A stretch of 64,000 nucleotides of DNA from Bacillota bacterium (GTDB taxonomy: Bacteria > Bacillota > Clostridia > Oscillospirales > Ruminococcaceae): positions 124,001 to 188,000 of the forward strand of contig JAEWRN010000043.1 of the NCBI GenBank assembly GCA_023460035.1, in the 5' to 3' direction. The notes below the pieces were generated by a model, which did no database searches, was not told the origin of the DNA, and worked only from the letters and a program-made list of their open reading frames with translations. Positions 26,365 through 34,451 of the stretch are shown here, piece by piece (within the stretch, counting starts at the first letter, position 1; each line of letters starts with the position of its first letter). The translations under genes and the position numbers were made by a program.

Positions 26365-26656
26365 GAACAGACAAAGGCGCAGAGGAGAAGAGTAAGTTTC
26401 TGCCGCTTTCACAGAGAGCCTTCATTTTGGTGCGAGAAGGTAAAGCGAAGGATGCTGAACATGGTCTCGGAGCTGCGCAGGCGAGCCGCAAGGTTAGCCT
26501 GCGACGGGTTCACCCGTTATTGTGACAGGCTATAAAAGGCATTTGCCGGAGTAGCCGCAGAGGCTTTGTAGCGCAAGCGCAGGGCAAACCAGGGTGGTAA
26601 CACGTGAGCTTATGCTCTCGTCCTTGAAGTAATTCAAGGGCGAGGGCTTTTTTGTT
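26365..26656 (+). ncRNA. T-box riboswitch leader, probably methionine-specific
   Basis: The leader shows T-box landmarks in order: AGAGAGCC and GTGCGAGA segments of Stem I, a specifier region, the T-box core AGGGTGGTAACACG at 26591-26604 (it pairs with an uncharged tRNA acceptor end), and a terminator (CTCTCGTCCTTGA with TCAAGGGCGAGGG, then T6) at 26614-26655. In the specifier region the sequence GAACATGGTC places an ATG at 26461-26463, matching methionine, in line with the metNIQ genes downstream. A second ATG at 26452 leaves the exact codon open. Uncharged tRNA-Met would favour read-through into the transporter. Confidence 0.93.
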
Positions 26657-26682
26657 GTCCATCACCAAAGGAGGAACGGCAG

Positions 26683-27438
26683 ATGATACAAATCGAAAAC
26701 GTGACCAAGGTGTTTAAACCGGGGTCAGAAAACGAAGTCACTGCGCTGAACAATGTCAGCTTTACCATTGAAAACGGGGATATTTTTGGCATCATCGGCA
26801 TGAGCGGCGCGGGCAAATCCACGCTGCTGCGCTGCCTTTCGATGCTGGAAAAGCCCACAAGCGGCCGCATTTTGCAGGACGGTGTCGACCTTGCATCGCT
26901 GCGGGGCAAGGCCTTGCTGGAAGCCCACCGCAAAACCGGCGTTGTGTTTCAGGGTTATAACCTGCTGATGCAAAAAACGGTGCGGCAGAACATCGCGTTT
27001 CCATTAAAGCTGGCCCGCGCCCCCAAAGAACAGGTGGCCGCGCGCACCGACGAGCTGCTGCAGCTGGTGGGCTTGCAGGACAAAGCCGACGCTTACCCCG
27101 CACAGCTTTCGGGCGGGCAGCGCCAGCGGGTCGCCATTGCGCGGGCCCTTGCCACCAGCCCCGAAGTACTGCTGTGCGACGAGCCCACCAGCGCACTGGA
27201 CTCGCTGACCACAAAACAGATGCTGGCCCTGCTGCGGGACATCAACACCAAGCTTGGTGTGACCATCGTCATCATCACCCACGAAATCAACGTGGTGCGT
27301 GCCATCTGCAATAAAGTGGCGGTCATTGACGCCGCAAAGTTTGCCGAAAGCGGCCGCACCGATGAAATATTCGACTCACCCAAAAGCAGCATTACCCGGC
27401 TGCTGCTGGGCACCGAAGGGGGGCAAAAACATGCTTGA
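26683..27438 (+). CDS. metN: Methionine ABC transporter ATPase MetN, short form
   Basis: 251 residues with Walker A (GMSGAGKST), ABC signature (LSGGQRQRVAIARALA) and Walker B (LLCDEPTSALD). It powers D/L-methionine uptake with MetI and MetQ. Typical MetN is about 340 residues because of a C-terminal NIL/ACT-like domain that binds methionine and shuts the transporter; this protein ends right after the ABC domain, so that feedback is absent. Start ATG 26683 follows AAAGGAGGAACGGC. It overlaps metI by 8 nt. Confidence 0.93.
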   Translation: MIQIENVTKVFKPGSENEVTALNNVSFTIENGDIFGIIGMSGAGKSTLLRCLSMLEKPTSGRILQDGVDLASLRGKALLEAHRKTGVVFQGYNLLMQKTVRQNIAFPLKLARAPKEQVAARTDELLQLVGLQDKADAYPAQLSGGQRQRVAIARALATSPEVLLCDEPTSALDSLTTKQMLALLRDINTKLGVTIVIITHEINVVRAICNKVAVIDAAKFAESGRTDEIFDSPKSSITRLLLGTEGGQKHA

Positions 27439-28102
27439 AACGATACTTGGTTTAAAAGACGTTTTAATTGAGGGCACCATCGACACGCTGTATATGGTGA
27501 CGGTCTCCACCCTGTTTGCCTACCTGATCGGCCTACCGCTGGGCGTGCTGCTGTTTACGACCGCACGCGGCGGTATCCACGAAAACGCCTCGGTCAACCG
27601 GGTGCTCGGCTGGGTGGTCAACATCGGGCGCAGCATCCCCTTCATCATCCTCATCGTCGCACTCATCCCGTTTACCCGGTTGGTCGTCGGCAAGGCCATC
27701 GGTGCCACCGCTGCCATTGTGCCGCTGGTCATCGGCTCGGCCCCGTTTGTGGCCCGCCTGGTAGAGCAAAGTCTGGAAGAGGTGGACACCGGCGTCATTG
27801 AGGCCGCCAAATGCATGGGTGCCGACCGGTTTCATATTATTCTGCATGTGCTGCTGGGCGAATCGGTGCCCAGCCTCATCCGCGGGTTTTCCATCACGGC
27901 CATCACGCTGATTGGCTATTCTGCCATGGCGGGCGCCGTGGGCGCGGGCGGCCTTGGCGATATCGCCATTCGCTATGGGTACCACCGCTATCAGCCCGAC
28001 GTCATGCTGTTCACGCTGGTGCTGATGATCATCATCGTGTGCATTATTCAGTTTATCTTTGGCTTCGCGGCCAATCGGATAGATAAAAAGAACCGCTCTT
28101 AA
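27431..28102 (+). CDS. metI: Methionine ABC transporter permease MetI
   Basis: 223 residues with five membrane helices and the EAA loop (EAAKCMGADRFHIILHVLL) that contacts MetN. The RSIPFIILIVALIPFTRLVVG stretch is highly typical of MetI. ATG 27431 overlaps the metN stop; the longer open frame is antisense or out-of-frame continuation. It probably forms a MetN2MetI2 complex in the cytoplasmic membrane. Confidence 0.95.
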   Translation: MLETILGLKDVLIEGTIDTLYMVTVSTLFAYLIGLPLGVLLFTTARGGIHENASVNRVLGWVVNIGRSIPFIILIVALIPFTRLVVGKAIGATAAIVPLVIGSAPFVARLVEQSLEEVDTGVIEAAKCMGADRFHIILHVLLGESVPSLIRGFSITAITLIGYSAMAGAVGAGGLGDIAIRYGYHRYQPDVMLFTLVLMIIIVCIIQFIFGFAANRIDKKNRS

Positions 28103-28148
28103 CCGGCCGGTTCGACAAAACAGGAACAAGAAAGAGAGGAACATCCCC

Positions 28149-29021
28149 ATGAACAAAAAACTATTTGCTGCCATTAGCAGCACGCTGGCACTTGCGCTGG
28201 CACTGTCCGCCTGCGGCGGCGCTTCTTCGTCCGCTGCCAGCACCGCTTCTTCTACCGCTGCTTCGGCTTCTACCGCCGCTTCCAGCAGCGGGGCCACCAT
28301 CACCCTTACCGTCGGCGCTTCGCCCACACCGCACGCTGAAATTTTAAACAACGCGGTCAAGCCGCTGCTTGCAAAGCAGGGCATCGACCTTGTGGTGAAA
28401 GAGTTTGACGACTACGTGATCCCCAACACCGCGCTGGAAGCCGGCGAGCTGGATGCAAACTACTTCCAGCATGTGCCGTACCTGAACGACTTCAACGAGA
28501 AAAACGGCACCCATATCGTCGTCGGCACCAAGGTGCACTTTGAGACGATGGCCATTTACCCGGGCAAAACCGCCACACTGGAAGGCCTTGCCGACGGCGC
28601 CACCTTTGCCATCCCGAACGACACCACCAACGAAGCGCGCGCTTTGCAGCTGCTGGCCGCGCAGGGCCTGATTACCCTGAAAGACGGTGTCGGGCTGGAA
28701 GCCACCCCGAACGACATTGTGGAAAACCCCAAAAACCTGCAATTTGAAGAAATTGAAGCCGCACAGGTGCCCAACGTGCTGGCCGACGTGGACTTTGGCA
28801 TTGCAAACGGCAACTATGCGCTGTCTGCCGGCATTGCCGATACCGCGCTGGTGAAAGAATCTGCCGAAAGTGAAGCGGCAACCACCTATGCCAACGTGCT
28901 GGCCATCCGTGAGGGCGATGACCGCCCCGAGCTGAAAGCGCTGGAAGAGGCACTGAACAGCCAGGAGGTCAAAGACTACATCAACGAGACCTACCACGGC
29001 ACCGTGATCGCAGTGTTCTAA
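28149..29021 (+). CDS. metQ: Methionine-binding lipoprotein MetQ (NlpA family)
   Basis: 290 residues with a lipoprotein signal peptide and lipobox LSAC at about residue 21, then a Ser/Ala-rich tether and an NlpA-type binding domain (ASPTPHAEIL, ANYFQHVPYL, PNDTTNEARALQLL). It captures methionine outside the membrane and delivers it to MetI. A GAGAGGAA site precedes ATG 28149 by 7 nt. A stem at 29043-29077 follows. Confidence 0.95.
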   Translation: MNKKLFAAISSTLALALALSACGGASSSAASTASSTAASASTAASSSGATITLTVGASPTPHAEILNNAVKPLLAKQGIDLVVKEFDDYVIPNTALEAGELDANYFQHVPYLNDFNEKNGTHIVVGTKVHFETMAIYPGKTATLEGLADGATFAIPNDTTNEARALQLLAAQGLITLKDGVGLEATPNDIVENPKNLQFEEIEAAQVPNVLADVDFGIANGNYALSAGIADTALVKESAESEAATTYANVLAIREGDDRPELKALEEALNSQEVKDYINETYHGTVIAVF

Positions 29022-29042
29022 CCAAACCAAAACAAGCAGACC

Positions 29043-29084
29043 GCAAAAGCGGCACGGGCAACCCCGTGCTGCTTTGCTGCGTTT
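29043..29084 (+). terminator. Terminator of the met operon
   Basis: GCAAAAGCGGCACGGG pairs, with minor mismatches, with CCCGTGCTGCTTTGC around a 4-nt loop; GTTTTCTCTTT follows. Confidence 0.7.
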
Positions 29085-29101
29085 TCTCTTTGCCTTTCGT
29101 T

Positions 29102-29129
29102 TTGCTCGACAGCCGGTTTAAAATATGAT
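29102..29129 (+). promoter_or_regulatory. Possible promoter of the PAP2 gene
   Basis: TTGCTC, 16 nt, TATGAT, upstream of the leader hairpin at 29136-29166. The hexamers are only fair matches. Confidence 0.45.
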
Positions 29130-29135
29130 ACACTA

Positions 29136-29166
29136 GCCCCGTCGGCCACCGGCGGGGCATTTTTTT
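29136..29166 (+). terminator. Terminator in the leader of the PAP2 gene
   Basis: GCCCCGTCGG pairs with CCGGCGGGGC (one G-U) around a 3-nt loop and is followed by a run of seven T after one A. It sits after the candidate promoter and 31 nt before the start codon, as an attenuator would; alternatively it is a second terminator for the met operon. Confidence 0.7.
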
Positions 29167-29197
29167 GCGCCGAACCCCGGCAGAAAGGGTGACTTTT

Positions 29198-30112
29198 TTG
29201 AAACTGACAAAAATACAAAAATACCTGTTTGTTGGCCTTTTTGCAGCGGCGGCGCTGCTGCTACTAATTGGGGCCCGCTATGATTTGGCCTTTAGCAAAG
29301 CGATTTACCAGCCCAACAGTTTGATTGCCGGGGTAATGGAGGCCCTTTGCTGGTGGCCTTTGTACCTGCCCGTCGCGCTGCTGGGCGCGGTATGGGCCTT
29401 TTTGTACCGCGACAACCCCGGCCGCCATGTGCTGGGGGAGGCGCTTTTGGTCGTGTTCTTTTTCATTTTGTTTGCCCAAACACTGGGCTACCTTGCAAAG
29501 CGCGGCATTTTGCCGCTGGACGGTTTGTGGTTCACCGGGCTGCAGTTGGTACTCACGCTGCTTTGCACCATCGCCGCCATTTCGTTCACCGCGCGGTTTG
29601 GCAAAGCGGACCTGATACGGCTGGACTTTATTGCGAAAACCGGTATTCTGCTGTGTGCGGCCGATAACATCGTCATCAACTTAGTCAAAGTCATCTGGGC
29701 GCGCACCCGGTTTGACGACATGGCCGCCACCGGCGATTTTTCGGCTTTTTCTGCCTGGTACCACCCCGGCGGGGCGGGCGGCAGCAGCTTCCCGTCCGGC
29801 CACACCGCCTCTGCCTGCGGCATCCTTTTGCTGTTGCTTTTGCCCGTCGTGTTTGACGCGCTGAAACCCAAGGCCACGCTGCTGACGGGCATCAGCCTTG
29901 GGTTTATTGCGTTTTCTGCCCTTTGCCGTATCTGGATAGGGCGGCACTTTTTATCTGACACCGCTGCGGCCGCCGCCATTATGACCGCCGTTTTTCTGCT
30001 GCTCACCCAAAACCCGCTGTTTGTAAAACGGCTTGCCGCCATGCAAAAACGCGCCGCCGAAGCCGAAGCTTTTACAACCGAGGCGGCGGCAGAACAACCG
30101 CCAACAGCGTAA
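29198..30112 (+). CDS. PAP2-family membrane phosphatase
   Basis: 304 residues with six membrane helices and the three phosphatase signature blocks: KVIWARTRF (motif 1, with Phe in the usual Pro position), SSFPSGHTAS (motif 2) and SALCRIWIGRHFLSD (motif 3, His nucleophile). Bacterial relatives remove phosphate from undecaprenyl pyrophosphate or phosphatidic acid. The start is TTG 29198 because it follows AGAAAGGGTG; another in-frame TTG 11 codons upstream lacks a ribosome site. The C-terminal 30 residues are an Ala/Glu/Thr-rich tail. Confidence 0.88.
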   Translation: MKLTKIQKYLFVGLFAAAALLLLIGARYDLAFSKAIYQPNSLIAGVMEALCWWPLYLPVALLGAVWAFLYRDNPGRHVLGEALLVVFFFILFAQTLGYLAKRGILPLDGLWFTGLQLVLTLLCTIAAISFTARFGKADLIRLDFIAKTGILLCAADNIVINLVKVIWARTRFDDMAATGDFSAFSAWYHPGGAGGSSFPSGHTASACGILLLLLLPVVFDALKPKATLLTGISLGFIAFSALCRIWIGRHFLSDTAAAAAIMTAVFLLLTQNPLFVKRLAAMQKRAAEAEAFTTEAAAEQPPTA

Positions 30113-30131
30113 AACCTGCCAATTACTACCG

Positions 30132-30180
30132 GACAAACGGGCCGTGCTGTCGTCAATTCAGACAGCACGGCCCGTTTGTC
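30132..30180. repeat. Perfect 20-bp inverted repeat, 9-nt loop
   Basis: GACAAACGGGCCGTGCTGTC at 30132-30151 is exactly complementary to 30161-30180. No T-run follows, so it may act as a strong mRNA 3'-end stem, a double-strand-specific site, or a terminator without a U-tract. It lies between the PAP2 and radical SAM genes. Confidence 0.8.
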
Positions 30181-30224
30181 TAATGCAAACAGCCACCCGC
30201 TTTGTTATAAAATAATCAAAGCAC

Positions 30225-30252
30225 CCTTGCGCGGCACTTCCCCCGTGCAAGG
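30225..30252 (+). promoter_or_regulatory. Hairpin occluding the radical SAM gene's ribosome-site region
   Basis: CCTTGCGCGG pairs with CCGTGCAAGG (one G-U), ending right at the GGCAGAAAGG ribosome site. A stem so close to the site could lower or regulate translation. Confidence 0.45.
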
Positions 30253-30269
30253 CAGAAAGGATGGTTTGT

Positions 30270-31634
30270 ATGCAGGCGAAAATACTTCAAAAATTCGCGT
30301 TCGACCGCGCGATCGACTATCTTGAAAAGGACCCAGAAAAAAACTTGCCAAAACTGATGGAGGCAGTTGACAAATTTGCCGGCGAGGGGCCAAACAGCTT
30401 CCCCCAGCAGCGCAATGCAATTCGCAACATCATCAACGACCCCTCCTCTAATATGTACCAGCTGATGATGCGGCTGATCCGCGAGACCGACCCGGAGGTG
30501 CTCAACCGCATTTTTTACAACTTTTTCTTCAACGCCAACCTGGTGGGCTGGCAAAAGCAGGAGGAAGTGCGCCAGAAATATCACTGCAATGTGCCCTGGG
30601 CAATTTTGCTTGACCCCACCAGTGCCTGTAACCTGCACTGCACCGGCTGCTGGGCCGCCGAGTACGGCAACAAGCTGAACCTCACCTTTGAGGACATTGA
30701 CAACATTATTATGCAGGGCAAAGAAATGGGTGTTTACCTGTATATTTACACCGGCGGCGAGCCGCTGGTGCGCAAGGCCGACTTGATACGTCTGTGCGAA
30801 AAGCACAGCGACTGCGTGTTTTTGTCGTTCACCAACGCCACGCTGATTGACGAGGCGTTTGCAAACGAAATGCTGCGGGTAAAGAACTTTATCCCCTCTA
30901 TCAGCGTAGAGGGCTTTGAGGAAGCAACCGACGCGCGGCGCGGCGCGGGCACCTTTAACAAGGTGACGCGTGCCATGGCCCTGCTGAAAGAAAAAAAGCT
31001 GCCGTTTGGCCTTTCGTGCTGCTACACCAGCCAAAACCTGGACAGCCTGACCTCCGAAGCCTATTTTGACCAGATGGTCGCGTGGGGTGCTGCGTTTGTG
31101 TGGTTCTTCCACTACATGCCGGTGGGTGCCGATGCGGTACCCGAACTGATGGTGTCGCCCAAACAGCGCGAATTCATCTACCACAAAATTCGCGAATACC
31201 GCAAAACAAAATCCATTTTCGCCATGGACTTTCAGAACGACGGCGAATATGTGGGCGGTTGTATTGCCGGTGGCCGGCGCTATTTGCACATCAACGCCAA
31301 CGGCGACGCCGACCCATGTGTGTTTATTCATTTTTCCGATTCCAACATCCACGAAAAGACCCTGCTGGAGGTTTTAACGTCGCCGCTGTTTATGGCTTAT
31401 CACGACGGGCAGCCGTTCTGCGAAAACCACCTGCGCCCGTGCCCCATGCTGGAAAACCCGGAAAAGCTGCGTGAGCTTATCACGCGCACCGGCGCCGCCT
31501 CTACCGATTTGCAGCGGCCCGAAACGGTCGATGAGCTGTGCGACCGCTGTGTTGCCTACGCCGACCACTGGAAACCGGCCGCAGATTATTTGTGGGCCGC
31601 CTCTCACCCGGTGGGCATTCAATCGGCAGATTGA
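30270..31634 (+). CDS. Radical SAM protein with a SPASM-like C-terminal region
   Basis: 454 residues. The radical SAM cluster motif is CNLHCTGC (about residue 120), followed by the YTGGEPL motif that binds the SAM amino group. The C-terminal part has further Cys (GGCIAGG, DPCVF, CENHLRPCPM), consistent with an auxiliary iron-sulfur cluster as in SPASM/twitch proteins. The N-terminal ~100 residues are helical. No peptide substrate or tailoring partner lies nearby, so the reaction is unknown. ATG 30270 is used because AGAAAGG is 9 nt upstream; ATG 30261 abuts it and is unlikely. Confidence 0.85.
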   Translation: MQAKILQKFAFDRAIDYLEKDPEKNLPKLMEAVDKFAGEGPNSFPQQRNAIRNIINDPSSNMYQLMMRLIRETDPEVLNRIFYNFFFNANLVGWQKQEEVRQKYHCNVPWAILLDPTSACNLHCTGCWAAEYGNKLNLTFEDIDNIIMQGKEMGVYLYIYTGGEPLVRKADLIRLCEKHSDCVFLSFTNATLIDEAFANEMLRVKNFIPSISVEGFEEATDARRGAGTFNKVTRAMALLKEKKLPFGLSCCYTSQNLDSLTSEAYFDQMVAWGAAFVWFFHYMPVGADAVPELMVSPKQREFIYHKIREYRKTKSIFAMDFQNDGEYVGGCIAGGRRYLHINANGDADPCVFIHFSDSNIHEKTLLEVLTSPLFMAYHDGQPFCENHLRPCPMLENPEKLRELITRTGAASTDLQRPETVDELCDRCVAYADHWKPAADYLWAASHPVGIQSAD

Positions 31635-31661
31635 CCTTGTTTTCTGCCACCTCTGCAAAAA

Positions 31662-31695
31662 GGTCCCCGTACCATGCATGGTACGGGGCCTTTTT
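31662..31695. terminator. Bidirectional terminator between convergent genes
   Basis: GGTCCCCGTACCATG pairs with CATGGTACGGGGCC and is flanked by A5 and T5. It serves the radical SAM gene and the histidine kinase from the other side. Confidence 0.9.
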
Positions 31696-31720
31696 GCTGC
31701 CATGCCACCGGCGGCACTGT

Positions 31721-33112
31721 TTAATCTGCCTTGGGCAGGCAAACCGTAAACCGGCTGCCCTGCCCTGGCGCGCTTTCCACCGAAATGTTGCCCCCGTGGG
31801 CCTCTACCAATGCCTTTGCGATGGCAAGGCCAATGCCCGCGCCACCGGTATCGCGGTTGCGCGAGGGGTCTGCGCGGTAAAACCGCTCAAAAATATAGGG
31901 CTGGTCGCCCGGCGCAATGCCCGGCCCGTCGTCCTGCACCTGCACGCAGCCAAAGCCCGGCGCATCCTGTACCTGCAATAAAACATGCCCACCCCGCGGC
32001 GTATACCGCAGCGCGTTGGACAAAAGGCCCGCAAGCACCTGTGCCAGCCGTTCACGGTCTGCCGGCACGGTACTGCTTTGGCCCTGCACCGCAAGGGTAA
32101 GGCCCTTTTGTGCCGCCGCGGCCTCAAAATTTTGCGCCGCCGCACCCGCAAGGGCCAGCAGGTCCACCGGCGTTTTTTGCAGCGTGGGCATCTCCTGCGC
32201 GCGGGCAAGGGTTTCAAGGTCGGCCACAAGGCCGGTCAGGCGGCCCAGCTCTGTATAGCAGCCGGCAAGGCGCTGCGGGGTGGGCTGCCACACGCCCTCC
32301 ATCATCGCCTCAAGCTGGGCGCTTACTGCGGCAAGCGGGGTACGCAGCTCATGTGCCACATCTGCCGTCAGCTGCCTGCGCAGGGTCTCCTGTTTTTCCA
32401 GCGCGGCGGCAAGGTGGTTGACGGCGTTTGCAAGCTCGCCCAGCTCTGCCGTGCGGGGGATACCCTCAAACCGCACCGCATAATTGCCGTTTGCTATTTC
32501 ACGCGCAATCTGGGCCGTTTTGCTGACCGGCCGGGTAATGCGCACCGCCAGCAGGCTGCCCAGCACTGCGGCCGCTGCCAGCGCCGCTGCCGCCGCCACA
32601 AACAGCACGGTGTTAAGCGCATTTAAAAAGTCGAATTCGCTTTCACTGAAAAAGAACGGCCCGTAGCTGCGTATGGTCACGCTGCCCACCTGCTGCATGC
32701 CCTGCAGCAGTGGGTAGTCGGCACTGGTAAACTGCCCGGTAAACGAGGGCCGGTAAGCCTGCATGCGCTGGCTGATCTTATCCATCACCTGGTGGCACAG
32801 CGTCATGTCGTGGTCCTCGGCATCCCACACCACCACGCCGACGGCATTGCGCACTGTTAAAATATACCCGTCCTGCAAGGCATACATGCCGGTGCCGTGG
32901 ATAAACCCGGTGTTCCACTGGCCGGTGGTTTCGTCGTACGTGTAAGCAAGGTTTGTCAGCAGGTCGTCTACCCGCTGCTGCTGGCGCTGGGTGACATAGG
33001 CTTCAAACGCGGCGGGCACAAAAAAGTGGGCAAGCAAGCCCGAAAGCCCCACCGCAAGCAGCGCGACGGCGGCGAGTGCCAGCGACAGCTGGGTGCGCAG
33101 TTTCAGCTTCAT
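31721..33112 (-). CDS. Sensor histidine kinase of the metal locus
   Basis: 463 residues: membrane helix, extracytoplasmic sensor domain (about residues 35-160), second helix, HAMP linker (RITRPVSKTAQIAREIANG), H-box VAHELRTPLAA, N-box LLSNALRYTP, and G1/G2 loops DDGPGIAP and GGAGIGLAIAK. All catalytic motifs are intact, unlike the kinase at the left end of the window. ATG 33112 lies 1 nt after the regulator's stop (TGACATG), so the pair is coupled. Its signal is unknown; the copper/metal genes upstream suggest a metal or redox cue. Confidence 0.93.
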   Translation of the reverse strand: MKLKLRTQLSLALAAVALLAVGLSGLLAHFFVPAAFEAYVTQRQQQRVDDLLTNLAYTYDETTGQWNTGFIHGTGMYALQDGYILTVRNAVGVVVWDAEDHDMTLCHQVMDKISQRMQAYRPSFTGQFTSADYPLLQGMQQVGSVTIRSYGPFFFSESEFDFLNALNTVLFVAAAAALAAAAVLGSLLAVRITRPVSKTAQIAREIANGNYAVRFEGIPRTAELGELANAVNHLAAALEKQETLRRQLTADVAHELRTPLAAVSAQLEAMMEGVWQPTPQRLAGCYTELGRLTGLVADLETLARAQEMPTLQKTPVDLLALAGAAAQNFEAAAAQKGLTLAVQGQSSTVPADRERLAQVLAGLLSNALRYTPRGGHVLLQVQDAPGFGCVQVQDDGPGIAPGDQPYIFERFYRADPSRNRDTGGAGIGLAIAKALVEAHGGNISVESAPGQGSRFTVCLPKAD

Positions 33113-33113
33113 G

Positions 33114-33809
33114 TCATTCGCCCCCAAACCGGTAACCCCGCCCGTGCACCGTCAGCAGATACACCGGGTGTCGGGGGTCATCCTCTATTTTCTGGCGCAG
33201 GTTTTTAATGTGGGTGTCCACCACGCGGTCATAGCTGTCAAAGTCCTCGTCAAACGCAAGGTTAATCAGCTCTGCGCGGGTAAGCACCTTGCCCGGCACC
33301 TTTACCAGTGCCGCAAGCAGCCGCTTTTCATTCGGTGTCAGCCGCAGCGGGTGGCCCGCCTTTGTAAACACATCCTGCTCAAAATCCACGGTAAAGTCTC
33401 CGCCGCGCCACGCGTTGCGCAGGGCCAGCGGGGCAAGGTCGCCCGCGCTGCGGCGCAGCACCGCCTCTACCCGCGCGGCCACCAGCTTTAAACTGAACGG
33501 CTTTGTAATATAGTCGTCCGCGCCAAGCTGCAGGCCGGCCAGTTCTTCCTGTGGGGCGGTTTTGGCCGTCAGCATAATCACCGGCACCCGCGAAGTGCGC
33601 CGCAAGGCGGCGCATACCTCTTCACCCGGCAAATCCGGCAGCATTAAATCCAATAGCACCAGTGCAATATTTTGCGCCGCGGCAGCGGCAAGTGCTTTTT
33701 TGCCCGTGTCCGCCACCGTCACCGCATAACCGCAGTGCTCAAGGTACGCCTGCAACGCTTCGGCAATCTGTGGCTCGTCGTCCACTACCAAAATACGGCG
33801 CTGTTCCAT
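33114..33809 (-). CDS. OmpR/PhoB-family response regulator
   Basis: 231 residues: receiver domain with DDE acidic pocket, phospho-acceptor Asp in LVLLDLMLPD, switch Thr (LTAK) and Lys (TKPF), then a winged-helix domain ending in VHGRGYRFGGE. It pairs with the kinase immediately downstream. ATG 33809 follows AAAGGGGGT; the open frame above it runs into the DUF2318 gene and is not used. A hairpin upstream (33861-33891) suggests its own promoter. Confidence 0.94.
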   Translation of the reverse strand: MEQRRILVVDDEPQIAEALQAYLEHCGYAVTVADTGKKALAAAAAQNIALVLLDLMLPDLPGEEVCAALRRTSRVPVIMLTAKTAPQEELAGLQLGADDYITKPFSLKLVAARVEAVLRRSAGDLAPLALRNAWRGGDFTVDFEQDVFTKAGHPLRLTPNEKRLLAALVKVPGKVLTRAELINLAFDEDFDSYDRVVDTHIKNLRQKIEDDPRHPVYLLTVHGRGYRFGGE

Positions 33810-33860
33810 GCTGCTACCCCCTTTCGTTTTTGCTTTATTGTACCATAAAAGCAAACAGGC

Positions 33861-33891
33861 AAACACCCGCAGGTGAAAACTGCGGGTGTTT
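33861..33891 (-). terminator. Hairpin after the DUF2318 gene
   Basis: AAACACCCGCAG pairs perfectly with CTGCGGGTGTTT. The T-run on the minus strand is short, so termination may be partial. Confidence 0.65.
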
Positions 33892-33912
33892 GCCATTATT
33901 ACAGGTAGCGGC

Positions 33913-34419
33913 TCACACCGCTGTTTTCCAGTTGGCAAACAGCACGGTGGCGGCTTGCAGATACTCCGCCGAAATAACGACCTGCTCGTCATCGGTTGTT
34001 TTGTAGTCATCAAAAATCGGCCACGGATTGCACCCGCCGGACTCCACCTCCACGCGGTCCATCGCAAAACGGTTGCCGCAGTTCTGGCACACCAGCACGT
34101 CACCTTCCTGCTGATAATACCCACGGCCAGAGCTGTAGCACACCTGGCAGGTGTTGAACGCAGTGCGTATCGTGCCGTCCGGTGCGCGCACGGCAATTAC
34201 CTGCATTTCGGTGTCATTTACCGTGAGGGCATAAAATTGCGGGTCGCTTGTAATTTCACTCACCGGGATCACCAGCGCGCCCTCTTCGTTCAGCGTGCCC
34301 TGCTGCACGGTACCGGCCTGTTTGCCACAGCCCACCGCCAGCAGTGCCAGCACCACCGCCAGTAAAATAACCGCCGCTTTGCGCGGGGCATGTTTTTGTT
34401 TTTTGGTCAACTGCTTCAT
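33913..34419 (-). CDS. DUF2318 cysteine-rich lipoprotein
   Basis: 168 residues with a lipoprotein signal and lipobox (LAVGC, Cys about residue 31) and a DUF2318 domain with two CxxC pairs, CQVC and CQNC, arranged like a rubredoxin/zinc-ribbon knuckle. DUF2318 occurs with cupredoxins and iron or copper transporters (for example FtrABCD/P19-type iron uptake). Here it follows the HMA-SafE-cupredoxin gene by 32 nt on the same strand. A metal-binding or electron-transfer role outside the membrane is likely; the metal is not known. Confidence 0.87.
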   Translation of the reverse strand: MKQLTKKQKHAPRKAAVILLAVVLALLAVGCGKQAGTVQQGTLNEEGALVIPVSEITSDPQFYALTVNDTEMQVIAVRAPDGTIRTAFNTCQVCYSSGRGYYQQEGDVLVCQNCGNRFAMDRVEVESGGCNPWPIFDDYKTTDDEQVVISAEYLQAATVLFANWKTAV

Positions 34420-34451
34420 GGTATTCTCCCTTGCCCTTTGTGGGCTGTTTT

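Noticed and set aside
25181..26491. 436-residue open frame on the minus strand
   Set aside because: Antisense to sppA-RDD and running into the T-box promoter; low-complexity, Gln/Arg-rich product.
26365..26656. SAM (S-box) riboswitch before the met genes
   Set aside because: The leader has the T-box core AGGGTGGTAACACG and T-box Stem I segments; the S-box core is not seen.
30216..31352. 378-residue open frame on the minus strand
   Set aside because: Opposite the radical SAM gene, which has a convincing cluster motif and ribosome site.
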